Shown: positions 32,047 to 41,456, counted from the stretch's first letter. The stretch is DNA of 64,000 nucleotides from Bacillus sp. THAF10 (GCF_009363695.1 NZ_CP045403.1:1344001-1408000), one strand, 5' to 3'. The notes: generated by a model not told the origin, from the sequence alone. Translations and numbers: made by a program.

Positions 32047-33182
32047 CTCTCACGTTCTCTTGATCCACTATATTCTTTTACTTTTTCTTCATCTTTGCTA
32101 TTTTCAAAATGCAATGTACGTGTTGGGAATGCCACAACGACATTTTCTTCTTCTAGTATTTCCATGATTTTGAAGTTAATATCCTCTTTCACTTGAAGAT
32201 ACTCGCTCCACATTACAGATTTTGTGAAGAAATATAAAAATATATCTAAGCTGCTAGCACCAAAGGTATCAAAGCGAACCATGATGGTTTCTTGGTCAAT
32301 ATCAACATGACTGCGGAGGAGATTTTCGATTCTGCGAACAACTCTCTCCAGGCTTGCCCTTGATGTATCATATTGCACTCCAAGTTTAAATGTGATTTGT
32401 CGTTTCCCCATTTTTGACCAGTTCGTAATCGGTTCGTTAGAAAGCGTGGAATTCGGAACGGTTACGACGGCCTGTGCGAAAGTGCGAATTTGCGTGCTTC
32501 GGAAGGTAATATCCTCAACAACCCCTTCTACACTAGGTGTTTTAATCCAATCTCCAATAGTAAATGGCTTTTCGGTAACAATAATGACTCCACCTAACAA
32601 ATTCTTGATGGATTCCTGAGCAGCCAAAGCAAACGCTAAACCTCCAAGCCCCAACCCAGCAACAATTCCACCAACATCGTATTCCCACACACTAAGGATT
32701 ATACTAATAGATAGTGCAAGGAGGATAAACCGCAGCACTTTAGTAACAAAAGGCATGACGATTTTGTCCACTTCTACTTCGAGACGATGTGTAAGGTTAG
32801 AAAATAAATTGGATGAATAAGGAATAAAGTTATATAAACCCCAAGAAACCAATCCAATGACAACAGAGCGCATAATTCTACCTAATGTTACAGGCTCCAT
32901 TATGGAAAAAGGTGCTGCTTTTAAAGCAAAGAATAAACCTAGAATAACAAAAAACATCCGAACAGGTTTGTTAAAAGAAAGAACAATATACGTAAATAAG
33001 TCAGTCGGTGTCTTTTGAGAAATTGCCAAAATTCCTTTGAAAAAATACTTCGTAAAGAGTTTTCTCCATAACAGGAATAACAGGAGAATAACCAGTGCTC
33101 CTCCAAGGTCAATCCAAAAGCCCATGTCTGTCCAAAAATCTGCAGTAGCAAAATCCATGAACCCATTTATAATATCATTCAA
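32040..33182 (-). CDS. Mechanosensitive ion channel, MscS family
   Basis: 380 residues with about five membrane helices. The pore-lining helix and beta entry are clear: GGIVAGLGLGGLAFALAAQE near residue 175, then SIKNLLGGVIIVTEKPFTIGD and VVEDITFRSTQIRTF. Protects against hypo-osmotic shock by opening under membrane tension. AGGAGGT lies 12 bp upstream of the ATG. Monocistronic. Confidence 0.93.
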   Translation of the reverse strand: MNDIINGFMDFATADFWTDMGFWIDLGGALVILLLFLLWRKLFTKYFFKGILAISQKTPTDLFTYIVLSFNKPVRMFFVILGLFFALKAAPFSIMEPVTLGRIMRSVVIGLVSWGLYNFIPYSSNLFSNLTHRLEVEVDKIVMPFVTKVLRFILLALSISIILSVWEYDVGGIVAGLGLGGLAFALAAQESIKNLLGGVIIVTEKPFTIGDWIKTPSVEGVVEDITFRSTQIRTFAQAVVTVPNSTLSNEPITNWSKMGKRQITFKLGVQYDTSRASLERVVRRIENLLRSHVDIDQETIMVRFDTFGASSLDIFLYFFTKSVMWSEYLQVKEDINFKIMEILEEENVVVAFPTRTLHFENSKDEEKVKEYSGSRERERA

Positions 33183-33302
33183 AATGGAAACCTCCTATGA
33201 GCAGTGAATTCTATCATAAAAGCTCTTTTCAAAAAGATTGTTGCTTTTAACCAGAAAAGTCCGCTTTATGACTTTTTCCAATCTTAGAGCTAAGAAAAAT
33301 TA

Positions 33303-33400
33303 CCACGTGTATAAAACTTCTCCAAGAAAGAGCACGACACCAACGTTGATGACGGGTGTCTTAAAGATACGCAGTAGCAACAAACTTTGTGATAACAGCC
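33303..33400 (-). repeat. Dispersed repeat B, copy 1
   Basis: The 98-bp stretch is the reverse complement of 50843-50940 with scattered differences (shared core TACTGCGTATCTTTAAGACA and GTCGTGCTCTTT). An open frame across it is not a gene. Confidence 0.8.
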
Positions 33401-33511
33401 ATCATAAAACATAATATTACTATGGAATAGATAATAATTCAATGAATAACAAAGGAGGGAGAAAAATATAGTTATACATAGAAAATGAATTTCTTTAAAG
33501 AGGGGATGCGT

Positions 33512-33889
33512 GTGGAGAACGATAAGAACAAACATGTCATTCATACAAAGAAGGTGTTTGATAAACGACATGTGACGACAGGTATCCAAATTCAAGTACC
33601 AGTGACTGTTGAAAGAAAAATAGCAGATGTAGAGACGTATCAATATAATGCCATTGCAGCAGGTGAAAAAAGGATATATACAAGTAAAGATGAGTTAACG
33701 GAATATGGTTCTAAAGGTATTCTTAGTTCAGAGGAATATTCCTATGCAAATCTCTTTGTCAATGGTGTTTTACAACCGTGTGTCACCTATGCTCTTGAAA
33801 AAGATAAGCTAGAACTGAAAACAGAGGACGTCCCACTCCCAGGCTCTCCGATTATCATTCAATTTATTACCATTTATAACAACAAGTAA
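33512..33889 (+). CDS. DUF4183 protein, candidate spore-surface protein
   Basis: 125 residues. The DUF4183 core is clear: [20 protein letters not shown], then [20 protein letters not shown] and [16 protein letters not shown] choose the GTG at 33512, with AAAGAGGGG 6 bp upstream, over the ATG at 33485 that has no ribosome site. DUF4183 proteins are common in spore formers, often near collagen-like or exosporium genes; the role is inferred. Convergent with a second DUF4183-like gene. Confidence 0.8.
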   Translation: MENDKNKHVIHTKKVFDKRHVTTGIQIQVPVTVERKIADVETYQYNAIAAGEKRIYTSKDELTEYGSKGILSSEEYSYANLFVNGVLQPCVTYALEKDKLELKTEDVPLPGSPIIIQFITIYNNK

Positions 33890-33925
33890 AAAAGGGTTCT
33901 CCCTTGTTGTTGGTGAAGAACCCTT
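33886..33925. terminator. Terminator between the two DUF4183 genes
   Basis: AAGGGTTCT / AGAACCCTT stem with a 16-nt loop; on the minus strand it ends in TTTTTT. Confidence 0.7.
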
Positions 33926-33933
33926 ATGTTACT

Positions 33934-34317
33934 TTATGTGGTTATCGTTGTATTCACTGATGGACTGTAGTTAGCAACTTCTAGTACGATTGGAGTATTA
34001 CTTAAAATCGGATCAGACCCTGCAGGTACAGCAATATCTAAAGATCCCGTAAGTGGTGCGCCAGGAGTATAGGTTGATACAGCTTCCATTTGCAACACCC
34101 CATTAACATAGACATTAAAGTAGCTATTATTTGTCGTTAGTACTGGAAGAGCGGTAGCCGCAGCACCTGTATCATCAAAGAAATCACCTGTATCGATAGA
34201 TAAGGTATTACCTGCAGTTGTGTCAGCAGTCGTTACATAAAAAAACCTAGTAATAGTAGGATCTACTCCAACAGTCGAGTTTGCAACAATATGCAATTTC
34301 ATTAATTGAAGGGCCAT
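33934..34317 (-). CDS. DUF4183-like protein, candidate spore-surface protein
   Basis: 127 residues, Thr/Ala/Val-rich and nearly free of Cys. TRFFYVTTADTTAGNTLSID, then SYFNVYVNGVLQMEAVSTYT and SNTPIVLEVANYSPSVNTT align with the VNGVLQ core of the convergent neighbour. The composition suits a beta-rich surface protein. RBS AGGTGAAAGTATGG. A link to the exosporium is inference. Confidence 0.75.
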   Translation of the reverse strand: MALQLMKLHIVANSTVGVDPTITRFFYVTTADTTAGNTLSIDTGDFFDDTGAAATALPVLTTNNSYFNVYVNGVLQMEAVSTYTPGAPLTGSLDIAVPAGSDPILSNTPIVLEVANYSPSVNTTITT

Positions 34318-34398
34318 ACTTTCACCTCCATTCTACTGCTATTGTATGTAAGTAGAGGGAAAGTGCAGTGGACAAGAGTATATGGGGAGGTCATTAAT

Positions 34399-34683
34399 TT
34401 AAGAAATATCTTGCTTATCTAAAAAGGCATGTTCTTTCGCTTGAAGAAGCAGGGTATTTTTTAGACTTGCAAGATAGAAAGGGGAAATCATACTACTAAT
34501 GTCTTGCCAAGATGAAAGATTTGGTCGGTATACAATCATTTTTGCGACATCCAAAGAATGTTTTTGTAAAAACAACCGATATTTCCTAAATTCAGCAGGT
34601 TCTGTTTCATCCATAAATTCAATGATAATGCTATCTTCCATTTCAACAATTGGAGGGACGATGACAAAGGCTTGCACATCCAT
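34399..34683 (-). CDS. Small protein of unknown function
   Basis: 94 residues from ATG at 34683 (AAAGAAAGGTG upstream). VEMEDSIIIEFMDETEPAEFRKYRLFLQKHSLD suggests an alpha/beta domain; the end is LLLQAKEHAFLDKQDIS. It lies 43 bp after ligD in the same direction and could be the last gene of ku-ligD. No family recognised with confidence. Confidence 0.6.
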   Translation of the reverse strand: MDVQAFVIVPPIVEMEDSIIIEFMDETEPAEFRKYRLFLQKHSLDVAKMIVYRPNLSSWQDISSMISPFYLASLKNTLLLQAKEHAFLDKQDIS

Positions 34684-34726
34684 CACCTTTCTTTTTTACG
34701 TCCATCCTTCCCAATCATGTATGAAT

Positions 34727-36565
34727 CTATACCTTATCTTTCCCATTCAAAAAAGTGAGTACATCACGAAATGTTTGAGCATTAGCGACAGTCCAATAAT
34801 CTCTGAAGGGATTCATTTTGTTATTTATTCGATCCATCACAGAAAAGATCGTAAATGCCTCAGGAAGTAACTCCTCTTTTACTTCTTCCCAATACAAAGG
34901 GGTTGCCACTGTAGGTAAGACATTTTCTCGCAAGGAATAAGGCGCAACGATGGTTTTTCCTGCTGCATGCTGGATATAGTCTAAATACACTCTTTTTCCC
35001 CTGTTTTTCTTTAAGCGCTCGATTGTAAATTGCTCTGGGTAACTTTTTACAAGATAGGAAGCGATAAACTCTGTGAATCTACGGGTTTCCTCATACGTAA
35101 ATTTGTTTTCAGGAAGAGGGATATATACCTGGAGACCTTTTCTACCAGAAGTTTTCACAAATGAGGAAAGCTTTAGGGTGTCAAAAATCTCTTTCATTTT
35201 TAGTGCCCCGATAACGGCAAGAGAAAAGTAATCTTGAGAAGGTGGATCAAGATCAAAGACAATTTCTGATGGATTCGTAAAGTCTATCGTTTGATATGGT
35301 ACGTGAAATTCTAGTGCGAGCTGATTGCCGAGCCAAATCAACGTGTCTAAATTATTGCATAGAGTATAGAGGTTCCCCTCATACTCATCCGTTTGAACAA
35401 AGGAAGGTGCATAATCTGGAGTGTTTTTTTGATAAAAGCTTTCTCCATTCATTCCATGTGGAAAGCGAATAACGGTCAAGTGCCTATTTTTAATAAAAGG
35501 AAGCAGAAGGGGAGAGCATTCTAAAAGAAAATGCAGGTAATCCTGCTTTGTGACGAGTGGCTTGTCCCAAAGCGGCTTTTTTGGATTAGTAATGACAACA
35601 TTTGGAGGTAATTCCTGCAAAAACAATGAAGAAAACAAACACTCTCCTACGTTAAAGTCAAAACGAAATTGTTTAAATTCTGGATGTCTTAATTTACCTT
35701 GATAGAGCTCTAAGTAATTGAGATCGACACATATTCCAGGCGAGAGATAAAGAAAGTTTGTATCCTCCTTCATCCTATTGTTTCTGATCACCTTTAAAAG
35801 AGCCTTTCTCTCTTCTGAAGAAAGCCCATGTGAAAACAATCCCACATTTATGATGGTGCCTTCCTCATTAAACACTCCAACATGAAAATAACCATTTCCT
35901 TTTTCATAAGAAGTAATGAAGCAAGTTGCTACTTTAAAATTTTTCACTTTAATCCATTCTCCCGAGCGTTTTCCGAAATGATACGTACTGTTTTTTCTTT
36001 TAGATACCAAACCCTCTCCATTCATACTTTGCACGCTATTCCATAAAAATTCTACCTCATCATAATATGGAAGATACTGCACTCTTAACTCTGATGTAGG
36101 GGAAGGTTTAAGTGGTAAGTCAGAATCGCTTAAGAGCCTTCGTAAATGTTCTTTTCGTTTTACGTAGGATTGCTCTACTGTTGAATTCCCTGCATCTTCA
36201 AGAAGGTCAAACACTAATAGAGTTGCTGGGGCTGTCAAGGAAAGTTCTGTGATTTTATTAGCCGTTTTGGTTTTCCCCCGTTTTTGAAGTGTTTCAAAAT
36301 CAGCTTTCTTTGAGGACAAAAGAATGGTTAATTCTCCATCGAGTATTATAGGGAGACGATGCTTTAGAGTTGGTTTCAGGTTATTTAGAAAGTCAACCAC
36401 TTCTGGAAATGTTTGGTTTAATGATCTTCCGTTCCTGCTTTGTAAAAGGATGTTTGCTTCAGTGATAATAGCAATACAACGATACCCATCATACTTCACT
36501 TCATGTAGCCATTCACTACCTTCTGGTGCTTGCTGGTGCTGAGTGGCAAGCATCGGCTTGATCAT
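34727..36565 (-). CDS. ligD: ATP-dependent DNA ligase D (ligase-polymerase)
   Basis: 612 residues. The N-terminal ligase domain has the nucleotidyl Lys in EVKYDGYRCIA near residue 25, LDGELTI and EGLVSKRK, and a C-terminal LigD OB fold (EWIKVKNFKVATCFIT). The second half is the LigD primase-polymerase domain with FDLDPP near residue 445 and SGRKGLQVYIPL. It joins double-strand breaks with Ku, mainly in spores. No phosphoesterase domain, as in B. subtilis YkoU. RBS GGGAGGA. Follows ku by 52 bp. Confidence 0.95.
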   Translation of the reverse strand: MIKPMLATQHQQAPEGSEWLHEVKYDGYRCIAIITEANILLQSRNGRSLNQTFPEVVDFLNNLKPTLKHRLPIILDGELTILLSSKKADFETLQKRGKTKTANKITELSLTAPATLLVFDLLEDAGNSTVEQSYVKRKEHLRRLLSDSDLPLKPSPTSELRVQYLPYYDEVEFLWNSVQSMNGEGLVSKRKNSTYHFGKRSGEWIKVKNFKVATCFITSYEKGNGYFHVGVFNEEGTIINVGLFSHGLSSEERKALLKVIRNNRMKEDTNFLYLSPGICVDLNYLELYQGKLRHPEFKQFRFDFNVGECLFSSLFLQELPPNVVITNPKKPLWDKPLVTKQDYLHFLLECSPLLLPFIKNRHLTVIRFPHGMNGESFYQKNTPDYAPSFVQTDEYEGNLYTLCNNLDTLIWLGNQLALEFHVPYQTIDFTNPSEIVFDLDPPSQDYFSLAVIGALKMKEIFDTLKLSSFVKTSGRKGLQVYIPLPENKFTYEETRRFTEFIASYLVKSYPEQFTIERLKKNRGKRVYLDYIQHAAGKTIVAPYSLRENVLPTVATPLYWEEVKEELLPEAFTIFSVMDRINNKMNPFRDYWTVANAQTFRDVLTFLNGKDKV

Positions 36566-36617
36566 TTTCAATCCTCCCAATCTTTAATTAATAAATCGCA
36601 GAAAACATCTAACCAAA

Positions 36618-37514
36618 TTAGCTAGATGCTTTCTTTTTCTTTGTGGTTTTCTTTTTTGGTGTTGCTGAAGAAGCTGCTTTTTCCTTTGGTTGACCTTTTT
36701 CTTGAGCATTTTTTTTCTTTACAGTTTTTTGGCCTTGATCTTTCGTTCGTTCAATACTAGCTTGGAGCGCACTCATTAAATCCACAATATTATCATTGTC
36801 TGCCTTTTCTGTTGGAGTGGTCGTTCCTTCTTTTCTATTCACTTTTTCATGAACTAAACGGAGGACTGCTTCCCGATAGTCATCATGATATTTCTCTGGG
36901 TCAAACTCAGTTGTAAGTTGATCAATTAGCGTGATGGCTGTTTGTAATTCTTTTTCTGCTACTTTTTTTCTTTCCGGAACACCAGGGACATCTGTGGTGC
37001 TTCTTACTTCATCAGGATAGTGAACAGTCTCCATTACTAAACAATCTTTGTACACCCGAACAATTGCTAGCTGTTGCTTGGAGCGAATGGTGATTTCCGC
37101 TACTCCAATCTTGTTAGAACTTTCTAATGCTTCTCGAAGTAAAGAATACGCCTTACTGCCATTCTCACCTGGTCCCAAAAAATAAGAGCGGTTAAAGTAA
37201 ATAGGATCTATATCCTCTAGCTTGACAAAATCAATGATTTTAACACTTTTATCCTCGTGCTCTTCTTTAAGTTCTTTTAATTCTTTTTCGTCAAGAATGA
37301 CAAATTTTCCCTTTATATATTCGATCCCTTTTACGAGATCTTCCTGTTTTACTTCTTTATCACAGTTTGGACAGATTTTTTCATATTTAATAGGACTGTG
37401 GCATTCTTTATGAAGTGTACGTAACTTAATGTCCTTGTCCTCAGTTGCCGAGAACATTTTGATTGGTATATTCACAAGTCCAAAGCTGATGGAACCCTTC
37501 CACATTGTGTGCAT
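36618..37514 (-). CDS. ku: Ku DNA end-binding protein
   Basis: 298 residues. The Ku core starts MWKGSISFGLVNIPIKMFSA and includes RTLHKECHSPIKYEKICPNC, a zinc-finger-like CxxC pair, and YFLGPGENGSKAYSLLREAL. After about residue 255 a Lys/Ala-rich tail (KKKTTKKKKASS) should bind DNA, as in bacterial Ku with extended C termini. Recruits LigD to broken ends. First gene of the pair; a divergent SDR gene lies upstream. Confidence 0.96.
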   Translation of the reverse strand: MHTMWKGSISFGLVNIPIKMFSATEDKDIKLRTLHKECHSPIKYEKICPNCDKEVKQEDLVKGIEYIKGKFVILDEKELKELKEEHEDKSVKIIDFVKLEDIDPIYFNRSYFLGPGENGSKAYSLLREALESSNKIGVAEITIRSKQQLAIVRVYKDCLVMETVHYPDEVRSTTDVPGVPERKKVAEKELQTAITLIDQLTTEFDPEKYHDDYREAVLRLVHEKVNRKEGTTTPTEKADNDNIVDLMSALQASIERTKDQGQKTVKKKNAQEKGQPKEKAASSATPKKKTTKKKKASS

Positions 37515-37653
37515 GTTATATCACCTGAATTTTCTAAATAGTATAATAAAAGCCTCTGTTCAGCAGCTTGTTTGTAGTTTATCCTTAATGTAAAAGTTAA
37601 GCATTACTATTTTTGGAAAGTTAAAAGTGTATGTTAGAAAAGGAGTGGTAAGG

Positions 37654-38742
37654 GTGAATGGTTATTTCTTTACGGGTTTTCCTGGTTTTATTTGTCAACA
37701 GTTAGTGCATGAATTGTTAGAGACAAGAAAGGATATTCATCATCTTTTTCTTTTGGTACTTCCTACACAAAAAAATATCTCCGCTTCGCTTATTCAAAAG
37801 TTAAAAAGTGCCTATCCAAATACTAGCTTTCACCTTATAGAAGGAGATATTACCAAGCAAAATTTAAACTTAAATAACGAGGATCATTTGCTGATACGCG
37901 AAAACGTTCAATATGTTTTCCATTTGGCCGCTATTTATGATTTAGCAGTAAAAAAAGAAATTGCTACCCATGTAAATGTTAATGGTACCCAACAAGTAGT
38001 AAATTTACTGCCATCATTGCCTTATCTAAAACGATTTGTGTATTTTAGTACAGCGTACGTTGCAGGAAAGAGAGGAGGAACGATTTTTGAACGTGAACTT
38101 GTTCATCAAGAAGGCTTTAAAAATCATTATGAAGAAACGAAATATTTAGCGGAAATAATTGTTAATCAAGCAAAGAATAACCTCCCTGTAACGATTATCC
38201 GACCTGGCATAGTAAAAGGACATAGCCTCACAGGAGCGACTATTAAGTTCGATGGACCATACCTGATGTTGAATTTTTTAGATCATTTACGGTTTCTTCC
38301 TGTCATTCCGCATCTTGGGAAGGGAGAAGCAGAGTTTAATGTGGTACCGATTGATTATATTGTAAAAAGTACGTGCTATCTTACCCATTCTGAGGCAGCA
38401 CTAGGAAAAACGTTGCATCTAACGAATCCCCATCCTATTACTATGAGAGAGGCTTATAGTGTTCTGATGGAAAAACTGTTAAAACGAGCTCCGAGAGGTT
38501 CTCTTCCATTGCAAATGGCTAAATTGTTTTTACAGGTACCAAGTGCACGAAAGTGGTTGAGAGTGGAAAAAGAGGCATTAGATTATTTTACTTGGAGGGG
38601 AAGCTTTGATTGTTCTGAAGCACAGAATATCCTAAAGGATGGAGGAATTGTTTGTCCTCGTTTTATAGATACGGCGGAAACGATGGTTAAATATTATGTA
38701 GAACATAAGGATGATAACGTAAAGCATATTCATATAAGCTAA
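37654..38742 (+). CDS. Extended SDR, fatty-acyl/thioester-reductase-like NAD(P)-dependent protein
   Basis: 362 residues from a GTG at 37654 with AAAGGAG 8 bp upstream. N-terminal FFTGFPGFI is the dinucleotide motif in the form typical of the male-sterility/NAD_binding_4 family; YVFHLAAIYDL and the catalytic Y-x3-K in HYEETKYLAE (about 155) follow, with IIRPGIVKGHS after. The C-terminal part holds VVPIDYIV and LHLTNPHPIT, as in carboxylic-acid-reductase R domains. Substrate unknown. Confidence 0.8.
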   Translation: MNGYFFTGFPGFICQQLVHELLETRKDIHHLFLLVLPTQKNISASLIQKLKSAYPNTSFHLIEGDITKQNLNLNNEDHLLIRENVQYVFHLAAIYDLAVKKEIATHVNVNGTQQVVNLLPSLPYLKRFVYFSTAYVAGKRGGTIFERELVHQEGFKNHYEETKYLAEIIVNQAKNNLPVTIIRPGIVKGHSLTGATIKFDGPYLMLNFLDHLRFLPVIPHLGKGEAEFNVVPIDYIVKSTCYLTHSEAALGKTLHLTNPHPITMREAYSVLMEKLLKRAPRGSLPLQMAKLFLQVPSARKWLRVEKEALDYFTWRGSFDCSEAQNILKDGGIVCPRFIDTAETMVKYYVEHKDDNVKHIHIS

Positions 38743-39154
38743 CTTTTTTTAGGGTTACTAAAGAATTAGTGGAGCATGATGAATTGGGTAATTAGAAGTA
38801 TTCTAAAATTATTTTTTGACTCTCCCCCGCAAAAATTGAAACATTCACGTAACATTTAAGTGACTAGTCAATAACAAAGGGACAAAAAGTAAGGGAGGAT
38901 TAATAAATTCACCTAAATAAACATGTTTTTCAAGCAAATTCTGATTCACTAAATTTACTTCAATGAAATCCTTTTATTAATATTTGTAATTTTTTTACAT
39001 CCACACAAGCCTTAACAGGTTTTTACATTGACATTTTATAGATAAAAGTACACCTTTATATATAGATAGGTGACTTTTTCTATGCATGAAAAAGCCTCCT
39101 TCTTAATACATGCTTATATTACTTGAATTTTTTTATATATAAGCAAGAGGAGAG
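38743..39154. other. 412-bp intergenic region upstream of sigI
   Basis: A+T-rich, no open frame with a ribosome site. A C5 tract (38824-38828) followed 19 bp later by CGTAA (38848-38852) could be the unusual extended promoter of a sigma-I-dependent, autoregulated sigI; this would give a 5' leader of about 300 nt. A TTGACA at 39029 has no good -10. The rest shows nothing I can name. Confidence 0.3.
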
Positions 39155-39937
39155 GTGAAGCCGGTGCTGAGCCTACTTTTTAAATTTGGCAAACAACGCA
39201 CAAAGACTCTTGAAGATGAAGTGCTGGAAATACAAGCTGGCAATATAAACTTACAAAATAAATTGATTGATAAATACAAACCCTTTATTGCGAAAAGTGT
39301 ATCAACTGTGTGTAAACGATATATTAGTGAAGCAGACGACGAATTCAGTATTGGTTTGATTGCTTTTAATGAAGCCATTGAAAAGTACTCTAAAGATAAA
39401 GGGAGCTCGCTTATTTCTTTTGCAGACTTAATTATTAAACGAAGAGTGATTGACTATATTCGTAAAGAGAGTAAGAATGCAACCATTACGATGTCAGAGC
39501 AGGACGTGGAACAAGATGATTATGCCTCCAATCGCATTGAGGCAACTTTGTCTGTGGAAGAATTTAATAAGCAAATCGAACAAGAGCAACGCAGAGAAGA
39601 GATTCGGTATTATCAAACTGTTTTAAAGGATTTTGGATTAAGTTTTGCAGACCTTATTGAGTGCTCTCCAAAACATGCAGATGCTAGGCAAAATGCTATT
39701 GAGGTTGCCAATACCCTTATTCAAGAAACGGAATTAAAAAATCATCTATTTGAAAAAAAGATGATACCAATGAAGCAGTTAGAAGGGATGGTTGACGTTA
39801 GCAGAAAAACAATTGAGCGCAACCGTAAATATATCATCGCTGTTTCGATTATATTATCGGGGGATTATATATATTTGAAAGATTATTTAAAAGGGGCGAT
39901 TACGAGTGAAAAAAGGGATTGTGCTCGAAGTTCATGA
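39155..39937 (+). CDS. sigI: RNA polymerase sigma factor SigI
   Basis: 260 residues. Region 2 reads KYKPFIAKSVSTVCKRYISE and DDEFSIGLIAFNEAIEKYSK; the SigI-specific C-terminal region has FGLSFADLIECSPKHADAR and VSRKTIERNRKYIIA (helix-turn-helix). Controls a heat-stress and envelope regulon. Start: GTG at 39155 (MKPVLSLLFKFG, conserved in SigI proteins as I recall) has AGGAGA very near; a second GTG at 39164 is better spaced. Overlaps rsgI by 32 bp. Confidence 0.95.
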   Translation: MKPVLSLLFKFGKQRTKTLEDEVLEIQAGNINLQNKLIDKYKPFIAKSVSTVCKRYISEADDEFSIGLIAFNEAIEKYSKDKGSSLISFADLIIKRRVIDYIRKESKNATITMSEQDVEQDDYASNRIEATLSVEEFNKQIEQEQRREEIRYYQTVLKDFGLSFADLIECSPKHADARQNAIEVANTLIQETELKNHLFEKKMIPMKQLEGMVDVSRKTIERNRKYIIAVSIILSGDYIYLKDYLKGAITSEKRDCARSS

Positions 39938-41093
39938 CGAAGATGTCACTATTCTGACCCCTGAGGGCGAATTTTTAAAATCAAGAAAACAAAAGGGGCA
40001 TGTCGATATAGGGGAAGAAATAACGTTTTTCCCACTTCATCAAACAGAGAAAAGCAGAATGAAAAAAGTTCATTCTATTTTAATTTCAAGATGGACAATG
40101 ATTGTAGCAGCAGCAATTATTATCCTCGCACTTTCATTTTATCCAAGATATGTGAGTAACCAGGTTTATGCTTATATATCAGTGGATGTAAACCCAAGTA
40201 TTGAATTAGGGGTCAATAAAAAAATGGAAGTTATCTCTATGGAAGCTTATAATGATGAAGGCAGGAAAATCATTGAACAACTTGTTGAATGGAAGAAACA
40301 AGATATTTCGAAGGTTACAACGGACTTGTTTGATGTTATCCGGCAACAAGGGTATTTCAAAGAGAACAGAGAGGTATTAATCGCTTCTCTTATCAATAAT
40401 GAAACAAAATCGAGTTGGAAAACGGAAATGCAAGGGAAAATCACCGCATTATCTGAAACCATTAAAACGGAAAACGTTAATATAACTACGATGGAATCCA
40501 CTTTAAATAAAAGAACAGATGCCTTAAAAGAAGGACTTTCTCCTGGTAAGTTTATTCAAAAAGAAAAAGAACAGGAGACTGTGGATAGTGTAGATACCTC
40601 AAAGCGGGAGGTTATTCCAACAACACAGGTGAAGGCAAAGCCATCAGGTGTTAACATTGATGCGCCTAAATCAGAAAAAACATCTGAAATAGTCTCGAAA
40701 GCAGGCGCTGAAAAAGCTCTAAAAGCAGAACAAAAGGAAAAGAAGAAAGATCGAAAAGAAGCACGGGTAAATGAAAAAGCAAAACGCAAAACCGAGCGGA
40801 ACGAAAAGAAAGCAGAGCGTAAAATGGAGCGGAACGAAAAGAAAGAAGAACGTAAAACGGAGCGGAACGAAAAGAAAGAAGAGCGTAAAACGGAGCGGAA
40901 CGAAAAGAAAGAAGAGCGCAAAGCGGAACGGAAAGAAAAGAAAGAAGAGCGCAAAGCGGAAAGAAAAGAACGTCGACAAGATCGAAAAGAAGATAGAGAG
41001 CATATTATAAATGAGCGTAAAAAAGACTTGAAGAAAAAAGAAAATGAAGTAAGACAAAACATCAAGCTGGAAAAAGAACTCTGGCATCATTAA
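39906..41093 (+). CDS. rsgI: Anti-sigma factor RsgI with long charged C-terminal repeats
   Basis: 395 residues. The N-terminal RsgI domain (KKGIVLEVHDEDVTILTPEG, 1-55) binds SigI inside the cell; a membrane helix (about 64-80) is followed by the conserved juxtamembrane domain YAYISVDVNPSIELGVN. Residues about 270-385 are almost only K, E, R and N in 11-residue repeats (ERNEKKEERKT type), likely one long charged helix outside the cell. Clostridial RsgI proteins carry polysaccharide-binding domains in this place. Translationally coupled to sigI. Confidence 0.93.
   Translation: MKKGIVLEVHDEDVTILTPEGEFLKSRKQKGHVDIGEEITFFPLHQTEKSRMKKVHSILISRWTMIVAAAIIILALSFYPRYVSNQVYAYISVDVNPSIELGVNKKMEVISMEAYNDEGRKIIEQLVEWKKQDISKVTTDLFDVIRQQGYFKENREVLIASLINNETKSSWKTEMQGKITALSETIKTENVNITTMESTLNKRTDALKEGLSPGKFIQKEKEQETVDSVDTSKREVIPTTQVKAKPSGVNIDAPKSEKTSEIVSKAGAEKALKAEQKEKKKDRKEARVNEKAKRKTERNEKKAERKMERNEKKEERKTERNEKKEERKTERNEKKEERKAERKEKKEERKAERKERRQDRKEDREHIINERKKDLKKKENEVRQNIKLEKELWHH
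40794..40964 (+). repeat. 33-bp in-frame tandem repeats in rsgI
   Basis: About five units of the type GAGCGGAACGAAAAGAAAG + AAGAGCGTAAAACG; the middle copies are nearly identical. They encode the 11-residue charged repeat of RsgI. Open frames on the other strand are only shadows of it. Confidence 0.85.
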
Positions 41094-41143
41094 GCAGCAA
41101 TTATTTACAATTATTCTACCATCTAGATTATACATAATAAATG

Positions 41144-41174
41144 AACCCAGAGAGTTGTATCTCTGGGTTTTATC
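41144..41174. terminator. Bidirectional terminator between rsgI and the SASP gene
   Basis: AACCCAGAGA-GTTGTA-TCTCTGGGTT followed by TTATC. Confidence 0.8.
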
Positions 41175-41179
41175 CATGG

Positions 41180-41368
41180 TTATTTACCTTTAAGTTGTGA
41201 TTGAGCTTGAGCTACTAAGCGCTTAGTGATCTCTCCACCTACAGAACCATTGGAGCGTGAAACTGTGTCAGAACCAAGTGATACACCAAATTCTTGTGCA
41301 ATTTCGTATTTGATTTGATCTAATGCTTGTTCAATTCCAGGTACGAGAAGTTTATTACGTCGTGCCAT
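41180..41368 (-). CDS. sspD: Alpha/beta-type small acid-soluble spore protein
   Basis: 62 residues starting [20 protein letters not shown]. Both SASP signatures are present: [12 protein letters not shown] with the GPR protease cleavage site after the Glu of KYEIAQE..., and [15 protein letters not shown]. It coats and protects spore DNA. ATG at 41368 has AAAAGGAGTG upstream. The symbol follows position (next to sigI-rsgI as in B. subtilis); by sequence it is one of several equivalent SASPs. Confidence 0.95.
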   Translation of the reverse strand: MARRNKLLVPGIEQALDQIKYEIAQEFGVSLGSDTVSRSNGSVGGEITKRLVAQAQSQLKGK

Positions 41369-41427
41369 TTTTATCACTCCTTTTTTGTTCAACTAAATAA
41401 TATTTTTTGGATTATTAGTTGTACCGT

Positions 41428-41456
41428 TAGTATTGTTGTTGCAAATTAATTCATAC
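41428..41456 (-). promoter_or_regulatory. Sigma-G-like promoter of the SASP gene
   Basis: Minus strand GTATG (41452-41456) as -35 and AATACTA (41428-41434) as -10, 17 bp apart; 6 of 7 to the CATNHTA-type -10. Confidence 0.45.

Noticed and set aside
40556..41177. Long Phe/Ser-rich minus-strand frames opposite rsgI
   Set aside because: Shadows of the Lys/Glu-rich repeat coding region; no start signals.
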